64,000 nucleotides of DNA from Edolisoma coerulescens (GCA_013397115.1 VWZW01001404.1:310001-374000), one strand, 5' to 3'. Positions 10,901 to 24,390 are shown, counted from the first letter of the stretch. Numbers and translations are program-made. The notes: generated from the letters alone by a model not told the origin.

Positions 10901-13900
10901 ACTTTTTTCTTTTTTGTTTAAATGTGCTGTATTTCATAGTTTAAATGAAGTGGCTTGAGAGCAAATACAGGCAACAGGAAGTGCAGAATTAAAAATGGAA
11001 ACTATGAATATTCTGTGTGCTGCCAGAATTTTGCCTGCAAGGACTCAACTCTTTTCATCAAAGCAGACCTGGAACAATTTTGTGATGAACTCTCAGGAAA
11101 ACCAAAGGGAAAATTATTAACTGTCTGAACTCTTGTCACATAATAATACTCACTTGTTACTCAAGGATGATTACTCTGTAGGAATTGAGTGAGCTTATAT
11201 CGCTCAAGGAGGATCACAGAGGAAACACAGCTTGCATTATATGGTGCCAAGTAGTAAGTGGAGAATTGGTGTGTGAACTGAAACAGAGCGTCCTCTGTGG
11301 ACTGGACAAATGAGATCTTGTCAAATGCCTGTGATCCCCTAAGTTAGCAACCCATCACCACAGATCCCATCCTGACACTTGGGGTTTAAAACACTTTCAT
11401 AGCCAGGGCTCCTAAGCATCCGGGCTTAGGTGGATGGCTTAACCCCATCCACCCAACTGCAGATAAACAGAATCCCACTTCTTTATGACTTGTTATTTTT
11501 GGCTGCCTTTGCCACCTTTTCTACTCATCCCATTCTCAGTGTAACTGCCGCCATGGCAACATGCAACCTTGCTTGTTCCCAGCTGGAATGGCTAAAATGT
11601 AGATTCTTCAAAAGTCAGAAAGGACTTGTTCACTAGGTCAGCTGGTGGGAGGTGGTGGGCTAAGAAAAAAGTGAATAGATTTAGCATGTACCCAAGAGTG
11701 CTTATGCTGAGATAGTTTCCTTTTTTTCTTCCGCAATGTGGTTAAGAACCCTAAAGTATTGCAATTACAGGTGTAGCATAGAGTTCATGAGGTCTTTAGC
11801 CTTTTTATTTTACTTATCTTCTTCAAGAATCATTACAGGGAAGCAAGTCAAGCAAAACATTTCTTCATACTGAATGGAAAACACAGCTTCCTTTTTCCCA
11901 GTATTATAAATTTATATGACCGTAAATGTGTGCGTGTACATGTCTGTAATTACAAAAAAATCCCAAAACCACACAACAAAAACAACAACAGTAAAGGAAA
12001 GTTACTTGCATTTTATTGAATGTTAAATTAATTAAATGTTAGGAAATGCCAAATATAAGAGTATTTATCCCTAACTCTGTTTCTGGCATATCTTTGAAAT
12101 ATTGGACAAGTTTTCATGGGAACTTTCAATACATTTACAGATAGGGGCTAATTACTATTGAGATCCCCTAATTCACAGGACTTGGACTTTGCAGACTTAG
12201 CAATGTTTCTTTAAGAATACTTTTGCATATGTTCTGGTAGAGAAAAGGTAGAACTCAACTCTGTTACATGCCAGAAAATCCTGGTCATCCACTGTGCACA
12301 GCATAGGCTATCACTCTCTTCTATCTGTCCAGGAGATCAGTTCTCTGTCCCTCAGCAACAGGGCTTCCTTCACAGAAAGTCAACCAAGGAAGAAGTGGTC
12401 ATCTTATAAGTGTATGGTGATTGCAAGACATTAAGATAAGGCTGGGTTGCTCTCTGTCATGAATGAGAACCAGCCATCCCATTCGGTGGTCCTAGAACAG
12501 CACTGCTGGCTTCAGTTCACATGCTGCTTTCTTGGTACTGTCTTGCATGAGGTTCTCTGGAGTGTTCTAGAATTGTAGCAATTGATAACATTCTCCTGGA
12601 AAAGCTAAGGACATAGTCATGCCTAACATTACTCAGCTCAGCCAATCTGTGTGAAATTTCACCATGGAAAGGAAATGTACTACTCTCACTTGCAGAGGTT
12701 TCACATGCCCAATTACAAAGCCTTAGAGTGGAGACATCAGAATTTCTCAAAGGAAAGACCACAAGGAATCCTTTACATGATCTGAAGAGTGAGACTTCCT
12801 GACAGCTTCTTTTCATAATGATTAGTGAAAACTTCCTGTCTCCTGTCATCTCAAGCAAGCACAGCATGTAAACTCTTTCAGAAGCTGATCAAAGTGTATA
12901 ACAATTTTGTGGCAATAGTTGAAGCTGCGGTTTAGAAAATTACAATTTTTTGATAAAGGTTGTACTTATTTGGCTCAAGGATTGTTAAAAGTTATGCAGA
13001 TACCTAGAAAAATAACAATGGAGATCAGTGCATCTCTGGAGAGGGACAGTGAGGCCAAAGGATGTAAGGTCTAATGTTGGAATTGCCCAATATGCTCCAA
13101 GTCATGTGATGGGAAATAGACTGTGCAGCCCTTCAGCCTGTTCAGCATCTCCTTATAATAGTGTCCACCTGGTTCTTACTTATATAAAGGAAATATCAAA
13201 CATGCTCACTTCTCTTGGCATATGTCTGGAAAGGCTGTGACTTTTTTCTTTGTCCTTGGAGTCCCCTTCTATTTTGTGAATAACATTCACAGTCTCAATT
13301 TCTTAAATGGATTTCCATAATTTCTTTTGCTGTTTGGGCACTTTTCCCCAGGGCTCATTCTTTTTCTCCAATCTACTGTAGAACTGAGACTGCAATATCT
13401 GGTTTTTGTGATTTTATATTTAGTTTTCCTACTACCAATTACTGTGAAACCATTTTCTTATATGTCTTCCAATTTTAGCTTAAGGTTTTTCTTCCTCAAA
13501 TGTCCTAGAAAGTAGATCTTTCCTGCTCAACATAGGTATTGAGTGAATGAGAGAACAACAAGAATGTTTTGCTGTTTTAAACTTTTCACTCAGTTCTGGA
13601 GAGCATCATCACAGTTTTGGTTAATGCAGTAGCCCACCAGGACATGTAAAGTACTTTCTAAATTATTGCAAATGAATTGAGAAATCAGGATTTATAGGAA
13701 CTATTAAAAATACAATTGAAACAATTCTGCAGGGTCTTAGAATGTGAAAGCAGAGGGGGAAAAGGCATAGTTTGAACTATAGTGTTCCTGAAGCAGGACA
13801 CCAGCAGTTCAGTATTTGCTTCTCATTCCATCACAGACTTTCAGTGAAACTGAAATGTGTAGGAGATTAATTTTTCATGCTTCATAGTCTCACTGCAAAA

Positions 13901-15067
13901 TAAGAATAATATTTCCTTTTGCAAATACTCTATTTCTCTTGTGCATGTTGAATGTAAATTATTTGGGGACAGGATTGTTAGGATTAGTGATTCACACCAC
14001 TTAACTTCAGTCATCTGCAGTGCTGATGTGTACGGCAAAGGCAAGGTTTGTCCGTGGAGAAGGAGGGAACTTCGGGAAGTCAGTGCTTCATTATTATAGA
14101 AACCTCTGTTAGGAATTAACCATTCAATAAATATATATTGAGTATACATATTGACTGCTTTAGATATCTACTTTTAGTTGGAGCTAAGTCCCAAACAGGT
14201 GTCTGTGTGAAATACAGCAGAACATATATGTGACTTTACTTAATTCCTATTCTCAACAGATGTGTGACTTATTATATTTGAATCTACTTCAAGCAGTAAG
14301 GTTTCCTCAAGAGGATGATTCACAGAAACATCTTGTCACAAAGGTTTTGATCTTTTCTTCTTTGCTTTTTTTAAATTTGTTTTGTTTTGTTTTTTTCTGG
14401 TGGGTTTTTTTAATCTTTTTTAAACTGCAGGAGAAAATGACTGATTATGGCTGTTAAAGTGCTTTGTCTGCTTGTGGTTAATTAGCAGGTGTCATTTCCC
14501 TGAAGTAGTGTGAATTATTCTAATGTAGGGGCAAAGCTTGAAAATAATGAAGTTATTCAACTTGTTTACACACAGCAGCAGACAAACTAACTTTGCCTAA
14601 TTATGATTTTACTTTTACAGAGTTGAGTTGAGAGCTCAGTCCTAATGTTTACTGGATTTGTTTTCTGCTTCAGAGAAAATGTGGAGAATGAGCATATACC
14701 TTTTTCAAACTAAAAGAAAAAAATTCCAAAATAGATAAACAGAGAAAGATTATAAGAATGGACCAGGCAGGAGAGGAAAATAATAATTCTATTAATACAA
14801 CTCTACTAATAAAATTGTAAAATAATCATTTTCCATGTTCTGAATGTAGTTCTTTTAAATTAATAAAACTTTTAACTTCTAAACGTATTCACAATTATCT
14901 TTTTGAACACTGCTTAATATAAAAACATTTATCTGTTCCATAGCTATGCATTTCTTCTAGCTGAATTATCTTCTAAAATATATGAAAAATAGCCTTTGTT
15001 TAAATGACAAGAAGGTAGTTCAGAAACATTGCAATCTCATTCCTCAAAGTCAGAAACTCTTAAAATC
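7968..15067. other. Long non-coding stretch, no gene seen
   Basis: There is no recognisable gene over 7 kb. The longest open frame is 116 codons on the minus strand (12517-12867), with no family resemblance. Unique, TAATTA-bearing patches occur near 8470-8560 and 14470-14640. The second contains ggttaattagcagg and cctaattatgatt and could be regulatory. There are no mobile elements that I can name. Confidence 0.6.
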
Positions 15068-15094
15068 ATCTATCTCTCTCTCTATCTATCTATC
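15068..15094 (+). repeat. Short TC / TATC microsatellite
   Basis: A compound run of tctctctctc passes into three copies of tatc. It is short and low copy, so it is a potential length polymorphism only. Confidence 0.8.
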
Positions 15095-17189
15095 ATGTGA
15101 TCGGTTTCCTTCTTATAAATACAAAGGATTCAGTCACTGACTTTTTCTGAGACCCCGCTTCTCAGGGCTGTATTTTCTTGAACTGACAATCCCAATCCCA
15201 TTCCCCTTTTCCTTTTAAACTTTCATTCTTCCCTTTCCATTTCGTGTGCTCCTTTCTCACTGAATGATCTCCTGCAGCAAATGAAGAGCTATTTAGCTCC
15301 CTGCATATTTTGTCCAGCGCGTTGCTTTTTTGTACTAACATTCACCTCAGAGGTGGAAAGGCTGTAATACCTGTTGCAGTAATCCCTGTTACTCTAGAAG
15401 GTGGTCTGTTTTTAAATGGGCCATGAGGAATTAGGTATGCATTGACAAATGCAGTCAGATCTGCTTTTTTTTTTTTTTCCAGAGCTTGAAGGAGGCCTGA
15501 TATAAACCAGGTTTGATTCTTTTTAGCTTTTTCCTTTTTTATACATAGAATAAATGTTGCTTGGAGAGAATTCTGTGTTAGCATGTTTTCCGCTCTGTCC
15601 CCTTGCTGATTCTAGTAACAGATGGAGAGCTCTCCGTGAAGCTTTTACCCTTCCTCTAACACGTCCATCGAAGATACAGCTCCTGTGCTTGTGATCACAA
15701 GTTAATGTCTGTTGATTGCTGCTTCCTTAGGGCACACTAACTCTTCAAGAAGGATGAGGTCTCCTATTTCTTCTGTGGGGACTGGGCTCTGTACCAGCAC
15801 ACGGGACAAGATTGCCTCGTGTCAGAAGAGGTCTCTGTCCTCTGACAGGACACTGAGTGGGTGTGACTCTTGGAGGCAACATAACAAGTTAGTGTTAGAG
15901 GAAAAGGAAAACCAAAGGGTGGAATTAATCTCAGTTGACTTTAGATGACTACATCTGAACAAGTTGCCCAAAGTTCATTTACAGTTAATAGACAGAAACA
16001 AGCAGGGACTAGCTGACCTATATTAGATTTCTACTTTTATATTACATGCAACAAACCTGGATAAACTTTGGGGGGTCTTTTCTTAACAAATGCACCTTTC
16101 CTTCCTTATCTAAAATTTCTTTTGCCAAGCAAGATATTCTTTTAAGCTTACTAATGGTAAATCCATCAATAATCTGTCAAACAAGTTACCTACTGAACAT
16201 AGAGTAGCCAAACTGATCTGGCCAATATCTTACTGAATCTTCACTGATCATTCCCTTTTCCATCTCCTGCTCGATTTCTAGTAAGCAGGAATTAGAAAGC
16301 GTGCTGGCCACATAAATGAAAAATGGGTTCAGCAGAATTTTTGTAAACATTTTTTAAACAAACAAATCTTTGCCTTCAAAATATCAGCAGAATTAGAAAG
16401 AGTTTTCTTTACAAGAAACTAAAAAAAGCTCATTTGGAATCGGCTTCTTAATAAACTAAACACCAAATTAATTTCACAAGAGGCCCTTTCTGTGTAAAGC
16501 TGCCTCTTTCACTGTGGTGCTGGTGATAAGTATTCTTTTAACATGGAAATTACCACTGTGGAACTGCCAGTATGCGATCTCAGATCACTCTTTTGGCTTT
16601 GAAATTCAAACCTAATAGAAATCCTGCCAAGTTATTCAATGCTAGAATCCAAGAAAACTTAGCCCCATGTTAAGCAATTGCTAATCAAGAGCTATCCCTC
16701 GACACCTGAATGGGTGGATTCCACAAAGAAAAGAAAGGAGAGGTGCCTTTGCAACTTTGCTCAGTTTTCTGCCCAGCTGCAGCAATTTTGTTCTATAAGC
16801 AGTCAAAAAAGAATAAAGTGAAGAAAGCAGCTGTATGGGATTATAGGCACATTTGCAAGATGCTTCATGTGTGGGTTTTTTCCCCCCTCTAAATGCAGTG
16901 TGAGTGCAGTGTAACTAATTATACCAGAGAGGGAAGCAGAAGCTCTCTAGTTAAAGTATTTGGGTAATCATGTTTACTGCAGGGAAAGTACGCCTGCATT
17001 AAATAAGTCAAAACACGGTGCGTAAAATGTGGAATGACTTTGTAGGCACTGCAAGAGAGAGGAAGATGTAGAAATAAGTCTCATTTGTCCAACTAGAAGC
17101 ACTACCAAAAAAGATAAACCATCTGCTTCAACTAACTCAGCTCCTCTTGAAAAATGCTAATTGAACAAAAGGAGGCTTAAACTTATTTT
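15095..17189. other. Non-coding stretch, possible regulatory patch at 16440-17060
   Basis: No coding gene is recognised. The part from about 16440 to 17060 is unique sequence without long homopolymers. It carries accaaattaatttcac near 16460 and aactaattatacc near 16913, with two gcagtg-containing words (gtgagtgcagtgtaac) just upstream of the latter. This resembles enhancer sequence but is unproven. Confidence 0.45.
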
Positions 17190-17262
17190 TCAAAAAAAGA
17201 AAGAAAAAAAATAAAACAAAAACAAACAAACAAAAAAAAAACCAAAAAAAACCCCAAAAAAC
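17190..17262 (+). repeat. A-rich low-complexity tract
   Basis: About 73 bases of A interrupted by single G, C or T residues, including aaacaaacaaac. The minus strand is T-rich and produces spurious open frames of poly-Phe/Leu that should not be read as a membrane protein. Simple repeat. Confidence 0.9.
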
Positions 17263-18452
17263 TTGTCAGCCAGCATGTTGCTAAGTGATTCAACAAAAAT
17301 GATACTATCCACAATTTGGTGAAGAGGTGAAAAGGACTGGTTCTGTCCTTTCCGTGTCCAAGTTTGTATTTCTTTGATGTTATATAACACAGCAATTGCT
17401 TAGTCAGGGACCCAGATTCCTTCAGTTACTTGTTGTCCTTCAAATCCATCTTAAAATACTCCTTTGCTGTGATGCCTGCCAGAGACTGGCAGTGGTTCAG
17501 CAGCCCAGTGTGCCGAGATCACCCTCTCCCCTGGTGACCAAATGTGTTTTCCCTGTGCTCTGCCTCTGTCTGCTTGTCTGCATCCACCTGCTACTTTTTC
17601 TTAGTTAGATTGGTAGCTGTTCAAAAATGTTTTCCACTAGCTGTTAGTAAGGCAGAAAAACCAAAAGGGCAATAACCACATTTGGGGCTTGTTTGGAGCA
17701 AATTTGGAAGCACATATAGAGCATGTCACTGAAGAAACACTTGGCTGCAGGATTAAATCTAAGCCTGTCCATTTAGTCCTGCAATCAAGAATCCTGAAAG
17801 AAGCAGAAAAACAACTCCTGGCCTTGTTGGTTTTTGATACATCTTTGAATAGCAGAGAAATCATAAGTGAAAAGGTTGGGGCGATATTTAAAAGGGCAAA
17901 TGAAATGACCTGGATAAGCATAAGCTAGCTGGCCTGAATCTAATTCTGGACTAAATAATGAAAACATATGTGGATAGAATTGAGCAAGAATTAATTCGTA
18001 GTTATACAATATTTATGATTTTACATCAATGTATTTTTATGGAAGGCAATATATGAGAACAAAAGGGATTCCATTATTTGACTGAGATTATAGTTTGGTT
18101 GACACAGACAATTGCATAAATGCAATATAGTTCCCTAATACATTTGGGATTTCTGATTTAAGTTTCTGATATAAAAAACAAAAAAGGCATACATTAGGTA
18201 TATTGGAAACCAATACAGCAAGAGACAGTGAGATGATCTGAAGTACAGCAATGATGTCATGAACAAATTAGAGGATTTATTTTACCATGGAAAACAAAAC
18301 AAAGCTTATGAACAAACACTTATCAATTCCTGGGCTTCATTTTATCTGCAGGACTATAAGGTAAAATTAGGAGGTTTTGGAAAAGACTGTAGAGGTTTCA
18401 TTCAAGAATTTAGTCTCTTTCATTTCTCAGAAGGGATGAAAGATGATCTGCT
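17263..18452. other. Non-coding stretch, no gene seen
   Basis: Opposite-strand open frames of 70-94 codons overlap around 17640-18010 with no recognisable domain. The stretch leads directly into the 5' end of the CR1 fragment. Confidence 0.6.
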
Positions 18453-18992
18453 CTAGTCTGGGCTGGTGCAGCCTCACCTCGAGTCCTGGGGGCAGTTTTG
18501 GGCACTACAATATGAGAAAGACATGAAGCTGTTAGAGAGCGTCCAAAGGAGGGCTATGAAGATGGTGAAGGGCCTTGAGGAGAAGCTGTATGAGGAGCAG
18601 CTGAGGTCACTTGGGCTGTTCAGCCTGGAGGAGACTGAGGGGAGGCCTCACTGCAGTTACAATTTCCTTGTGAGGGGAAGAGGAGGGGCAGGCATTGATC
18701 TGTTCTCTGTGGTGACCAGCAACAGCACCTGAGGGAATGGCCTGTAGTTGTGTCAGGGATGGCTTAGGTTGGATACCAGGAAAATGTTCCCACAAAGGGG
18801 GGCTGGGCACTGGAACTGGAACTCCTCAGGGAAGTGGTCACAGCATCAGCCTGACAGAGGTCAGGAAGCATTTGGACAATGCTCTCAGGCACACGGGGTG
18901 ATTCTCATCTTGGTCCTGTGCAAGGCCAGGAGTTGGACTTTGATGATCCTTGTGGGTCCATTCCAACTCAGAATATTCTGTGATTCTGTGAT
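18453..18992 (+). mobile_element. CR1 LINE, 5'-truncated 3' end
   Basis: This is a chicken-repeat-1 family non-LTR retrotransposon fragment of about 540 bases in the sense orientation. It begins in the last part of the reverse-transcriptase frame (gcagcctcacctcgagtcct) and runs through the conserved 3' untranslated part (ggttggataccaggaaaatg; gatccttgtgggtccattcc). It ends in the diagnostic CR1 3' octamer repeat, attctgtgattctgtgat at 18975-18992. Full-length CR1 is around 4.5 kb, so nearly all of ORF1 and ORF2 is missing, as is usual for target-primed insertions. CR1 generally lacks a poly-A tail and clear target-site duplications, and none is seen. Frames are broken, so the copy is dead. 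Its presence is the best single clue to a bird or reptile genome. Confidence 0.93.
18466..18732 (+). pseudogene. CR1 ORF2 C-terminal remnant (reverse transcriptase)
   Basis: An open frame of 88 codons corresponds to the C-terminal tail of the CR1 ORF2 polyprotein, beyond the reverse-transcriptase core. Typical CR1 words are present: LLESVQRRAMKMVKGL at about residues 23-38 and YEEQLRSLGLFSLEET at about residues 42-57. The usual downstream DLI.VY.YLKGG region is degraded, and the frame closes at TGA (18730), after which the recognisable sequence continues in other frames. No endonuclease or catalytic reverse-transcriptase motif is included. It is a molecular fossil and makes no product of known use. 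Confidence 0.85.
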
Positions 18993-21900
18993 AATCTTAA
19001 TTATTCTTTCATTATTCTTTAAATGCCAAGTATTCTTTAAATTTGAAAATCCTATTTATGTAGAGAAGTTTATGTAGTTCTATTTATGTAGAGAAGAAAG
19101 GCAGAACAAAACCCAACAGCTGGAACTTCACATCAGACAAGTTCCAGATTGAAATCGCATACAAATCAATAGGGGGAGAAAAAATAAACATGCAAGTAAA
19201 AGACCAAATGAAGAATTGACCATACATCAAAATCCTGAAATCAAAACTACCTGGAAGTTATGTTTTAATAATTTGCTTTTCTATAGGGATAAACAGGTGA
19301 AATTTTACAGTTTGATTAAGGCATAATGCAAGATAGAATGCAAATTTGAGTTTATAACAGCAAAAATATAAATTAGTTCATTGTTACTTTCACTGAAAAT
19401 GAGCATTTAGATAGTAGATTTGTGTGTCCAACAGCCCCAATTTTAGATACAGGTCTGCAAGAAATTTCGTTGCTTGTCTGATAGCAAGGTGTTGCAAGTC
19501 ATGTTTAGTTTGGTAAAAATGTGCTTAAACATCTCTCATCAGGAAGGGTTAGCATGTCAAAAACAGAAAAAAAAAATTTCAGAATAAAATTTCAGAATAA
19601 TATTTCATATTAATCATATAAGAAAAAAAACCCAACAAACCAGAGAAAAGATTAGTTTCTTGTATTAGCACAATAAATCTTTTTTGACCATAACCACGTT
19701 CAAGTTTTTAAGGTTATTTTGGCATATTTACAAAGTGATAAAAAGAAAAATCTTTCTTTTTCATTCATTTAGTTCCTGCACTTCTCACTCTTCACACAAA
19801 CATATCAGATTTTAATTGAAAGCTAGGTCTTACAAAAAAGAAAATCTTGCTGTAATGATTTTCACAGGCTGAAAATCACAACCCTGACCAGCTGTAGAGG
19901 GGACAATAAATAACATATGTGTGATATTTCAGGAAAAAAATCAGTGACAAATTTTCAGCCACAACCATTGTTTTACATCTGGTTATGTTTCCAAGTATAC
20001 CTTTCTGTTTTAAAAGAAATCCTTTACCCATAATACTATCTTATATTCTTTTTTTTCTCCTACAGAAGAAAGCTTAGTTTCCAAAAACATATGAGTATGC
20101 ATGTTAAAATACAATATTAGCATGCTGGATATATGCTAAAATTCACCAGATTGCACATTAATATCTCCTGTGGCTTATTTGGACAATGCATTTGGACAAT
20201 GGTCTCTTGCAAAATGTTAAGAAAAATATCCGCATTTATGTCCAGACCTCAGCAAAAGCAGTTGGGCTCCAGCCCTGCAGCACATTCACAGCAAAAAATG
20301 TAAAGTTTCACATATTTATAGCCTGGAATATATTCTCAAAGAACCAGCTTGTTAAACCTTCCTCATATGTTTTTGCTGACCTTACTCTTTGTGGTGTGAT
20401 TATAAGGTAAAGAGGCCAGTTGAGGATGGAGAGAGGCAATAAAAGGTTCTTTCAGATCCATACTGAAAAATGCCATGATGGCATTCTGGAGCCATAATGC
20501 CCAAACTCCAGTACCCCACATCATGACCACATTGTTATAATGGTCTATCAGTATATGAGAAAAATACACAACTGGAAAAAAACTCTCTGATGACATTTGG
20601 CACATGGATATGCATGGAAAGTCAAGGCAAAGAGCAAAGCCAAGATTCTTAACAATACTCGCTATGTCCGAAATGAGAAAGCAGGAACATACATACATAA
20701 AAGGATTAGCCTCCTTGCAATCTAGTTCTCAGCTAGGAATATGGTTTTTCTCAGGCATTCAACCAGCAACACAATGCAAAATGACTCCTCCAGCATGGAG
20801 ACAGAATTTGGAAGTTTCACAGAGCAAAAATATACTCTGTTTCATATTGAAAACACACTGTGCAGAAAAACCATGTAATTCTGTAGTGCAGAGCATTGAA
20901 ATCTGAAGCCCAATAGGAATTGTGACTTGGTTCCAAGAAAGCGCGGGTGGGAAGAGGAAGGCATTACTGAACTGCATATCTGCCTAAACAATGCAGTAAG
21001 AATAACATTCTTTTGATATCTGCAGTGCTGTTAACATAAATATCTCATTTTCTTTTTTTTCTGTTCACTCAGTAAGATTCTGTTACAGGTTGTGTTTAAA
21101 ATGTACATTGCTGCAGTGGCAAAACATAATCAGAAGATTGGCTGGGTGAAAAAAACCAACCCTGTCTGGTTGGCATGAAGACCGGACAAAAATTGACAGG
21201 AAGTTTAACTGGGATGATTTTTCTTAAAACCTATGCTATCTCCATGGTGGTGATCAGACACTGCACTTCATGAAGAATGACTTTCTCATCTAGCTGCCAA
21301 TCAAGAATATCTTCTTACCATAAATTATTTTTTAGCAACAGTTTTCAAGCCGTATCTGAAGAAAATACTCAGGTTTTGTGTGGAAGAAACCCAAATCAGA
21401 GAAGATACACCTCTGCACTGGGCAGTTCTAGATTCAGATTTCTGCTCCAAGAGATTCAAGGCAGAAATATGAGCCTACGCCTTGCATATGCTGAGTCCTG
21501 TAATCGCCTAATTTACTGGGTCCTGCCATCTCCTTTGTTTCTAATTTCCTTTTTCTATTTAATCAGTTATGAAAATATTTCCTAAAAGACAGAAAATAGC
21601 CTAAATTTTAGCACACTTACCTGTGAGACTTGCCACAAAGTAAGCAAAGTTGGACCACTGGGATATTCTTCATGAGATAAGAGCCATGTTAGAAAAAAAA
21701 TAAGAGATGACTGTATAAATAGCTTTGAATCATAAACAAAGCAATTCACCTTGTATAGTATGTAGACATGTTGCTAGCAGATTATTTTTACAACACTGAG
21801 AGGATTAAAAAAGGAAAAATCTATGACTAATTTTGTCCAGATAATTTTATATTTACTTTATACAGGTTTATTTATATAGTCAAAACCCAAAGAGGATTAC

Positions 21901-23627
21901 AGCTGCAAAAGTCAATTTTGTAGCACATGGAATGGACAGGAATCATTTGATGTACAGCTGTTTGATAAATAATTTACTCTTCTTGCTTACTTCCTTACCC
22001 TTGTTCTTTTTACTTCCTTATTTCAATCTCTTTGTCCATCTTTTTCTGAGGGAACTAGCTATAATAATTCAATATTTTTTCACAAAATAGTCTCAAGCAA
22101 GGTGAGCAAGGTGGCATTCACATGCCCCGAGTCTCAGGTTCCTATTATAATCACCAGAGAGAAACAAGCACCCCCAAATTAGTTTCATGCCAAAGTTAGA
22201 GATGCACTGAAGGTGTCTGTGTTCATCAACTAAAGCAGGTGCCAATAATGACTACCTTATGATTAGACATCCAGATGCTTAGACCTCTGAAGTGAGGTGA
22301 GATTAATCTAACTGACAGTGTCCACCTGTAAAGGGCTACCTTTAAATGACTTCCCTAGGCCTACAGGTCTTTGGGGTAGTGACAGAGTCAAATCACTCTG
22401 GGAAAATTCTGATTCACCCCAAGATTTCTAACTCTGGGGAGAGCCATAGCAGATGAAAGGCCCTCCTGCTGCATCAGTTCATCTCAGGTGTCAGGTCTGC
22501 TTTCAGCACTGACTGTGGCTGAGTTCTCCTGGAAAACAAGCATGTGATTGTGCAGCTATGGGTGGGAAAAAAGCCCAGGGAGAAGCAGCAAAGAAGGATT
22601 CCTCTCACCTGTGCTTCAGTACACACCATCAGGCCATCTGCTTATGTGTGCTTCCATAATGCTCTTCTACAAAGCCAGCTGAAAAGAAAGGAATGCCATT
22701 GTGTGACACTATTTTCACTTTTCTGTGAGTCAGCAGCTAGTGGAGAAATTTATACCTACTGCAGAGACTTCTTCTAAGTGAAAAAACTGTGGTAGCTGAG
22801 AATGTATCAGCTTACACTTTGTGGGTCTTGTCTCGTACTCTCCCCCAGGCAATTACTGCTGAGGACACAGGATATTGGGTCTGACACAGCACAGTCAGCC
22901 TGATGTGCTTACCATTAATAGCAGCAGTTATGGCAGCAGAGAAGTGATAGGGCTCAGGATTCTCTGGCTTTCTGCAGGCTTGAAGGGAGTAAATGCTGAT
23001 GCACACAGAGCTTCCACTCGCTGCTCCCCCTCTCCGTCCCCCTGCCCAAGCTCCTTGCTGCAGCATTAGCCTCCAGCCTCACCCAGTCTCAGTTGCCATC
23101 TCTTGCTGCAGTCAATCACTGGTTCCACCACAGGTTTCCCATCCAAGCTCCAGCACCAGCATGGTAATGCCAGTACTGAGTTCCCAGGCCCAAAATCACT
23201 GTCTTCACTCTACCATTCTTGTTCCCTCTGTTGTACCCCCAGCACCCAGAGTCCGTGACTCTTTCCTTGCTGCTTTTACCAGACTGCTCCCACACCAGCA
23301 GGAGAGCAGCATTTTCATGAAAAAACCCCAACCAAAAGCAGTCCTGTACTCTTTCCTAGTGTATAGTAAGTCCTGATGCAGATGTTTCTTATGTATGGGG
23401 TTGTCAAGATGTGTGGGTGACTGGAGTATAGACAATGTCCATGGAGTCCTTAGGGCCTTTTGCTACAGTCCAAGATTTCTCCAGTGGGAGTCTATGAATT
23501 TACTGTGTAAAGTGGGATTTTTATACCATCCCTTATTACTTTTATTACATCTCCAGTCAGAAGAGCTAATTGTTACAACATTTGTTCAAACAATGTCTAC
23601 CATGAGAATTTACCTTTCTTTTTTTTT
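18993..23627. other. Non-coding stretch with small duplications
   Basis: No gene is recognised. There is a short direct duplication, tatttatgtagagaag, at about 19054-19069 and 19080-19095. A 13-base tandem pair, atttggacaatg followed by c or g, lies at 20177-20202. Open frames reach 127 codons (22993-23376, a Ser/Pro-rich reading of CT-rich DNA) and look spurious. A minus-strand splice-like segment at 21621-21667 is discussed under findings. Confidence 0.6.
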
Positions 23628-23665
23628 NNNNNNNNNNNNNNNNNNNNNNNNNNNNNNNNNNNNNN
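23628..23665. other. Assembly gap (38 N)
   Basis: Thirty-eight undetermined bases directly follow a T-rich run (cctttctttttttt). The gap probably reflects a homopolymer or low-complexity stretch that did not assemble, and its true length may differ. Any open frame read through it is an artefact. Confidence 0.99.
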
Positions 23666-24390
23666 AAGACCCAAACCTGAAAGTTGTGGTCACGCTAGGG
23701 TTCAATTATATGGATATTTTTCAAATATACAGCTATTTAAAACACAGAAATTGTCACAGATCTAAAATGACTTTTTCCCTAATCCTACCTTCAATACTCC
23801 TAGCTCCAGTTTATGTGAATTTGACTGAAAAGCCTTAAGAACTATTTTTTTTTCATGGTAAAAGTTATTTATTTTTATTTTTATCAAATTCTGAAAAATA
23901 GGTACATACTTTGATTAGAACTTTTCAAAATTTTTTGCCTTAAGGAGACCCTCAATATTAGAAATTTCAACCCAAATAATTCAATCTTTGGAAATCATTA
24001 AGCAACCCAAGCCAGGGTCAGAAAATGATACATTTCAGGCTCTCTTAACAGGCAATGTAACCAGCCACTACTATAATCTTATGAGATAGGATTTGAAGCT
24101 GAGGTTTTCCCTAAAACCACTGTGATGAAAAATCATGTCTGAGAAGAGGAAACTGAAATTACAATGGTTTCCTTGCTGGAACTGATCCATTTACAAAAAT
24201 TTATGCTTTGCCCTTGATTTCATCCAGTGATATCAGCTTTCCATCAGTCCTATCCACCACAGCTTGAAAAATCCTGTTTCAAGTGAATCCCATTCAAACC
24301 CAAATGGCAAGGCCAGGTGTTCGCCTTAAGAGGAGTAGCTTTAGAATTCCCAACTTCTCCTTTCAGAAAGCCCTACAGAAAACAGACCAA
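23666..24390. other. Non-coding stretch, no gene seen
   Basis: AT-rich unique sequence with stops in every frame. Nothing is recognised. Confidence 0.7.

Noticed and set aside
12517..12867. 116-codon minus-strand frame
   Set aside because: No family resemblance and no supporting signals; kept only as part of a non-coding stretch.
17183..17395. Phe/Leu-rich minus-strand frames resembling membrane proteins
   Set aside because: They are translations of an A-rich low-complexity tract read on its T-rich strand.
23395..23838. 147-codon plus-strand open frame
   Set aside because: It runs through the run of N, so the frame continuity is an artefact of treating unknown bases as sense codons.
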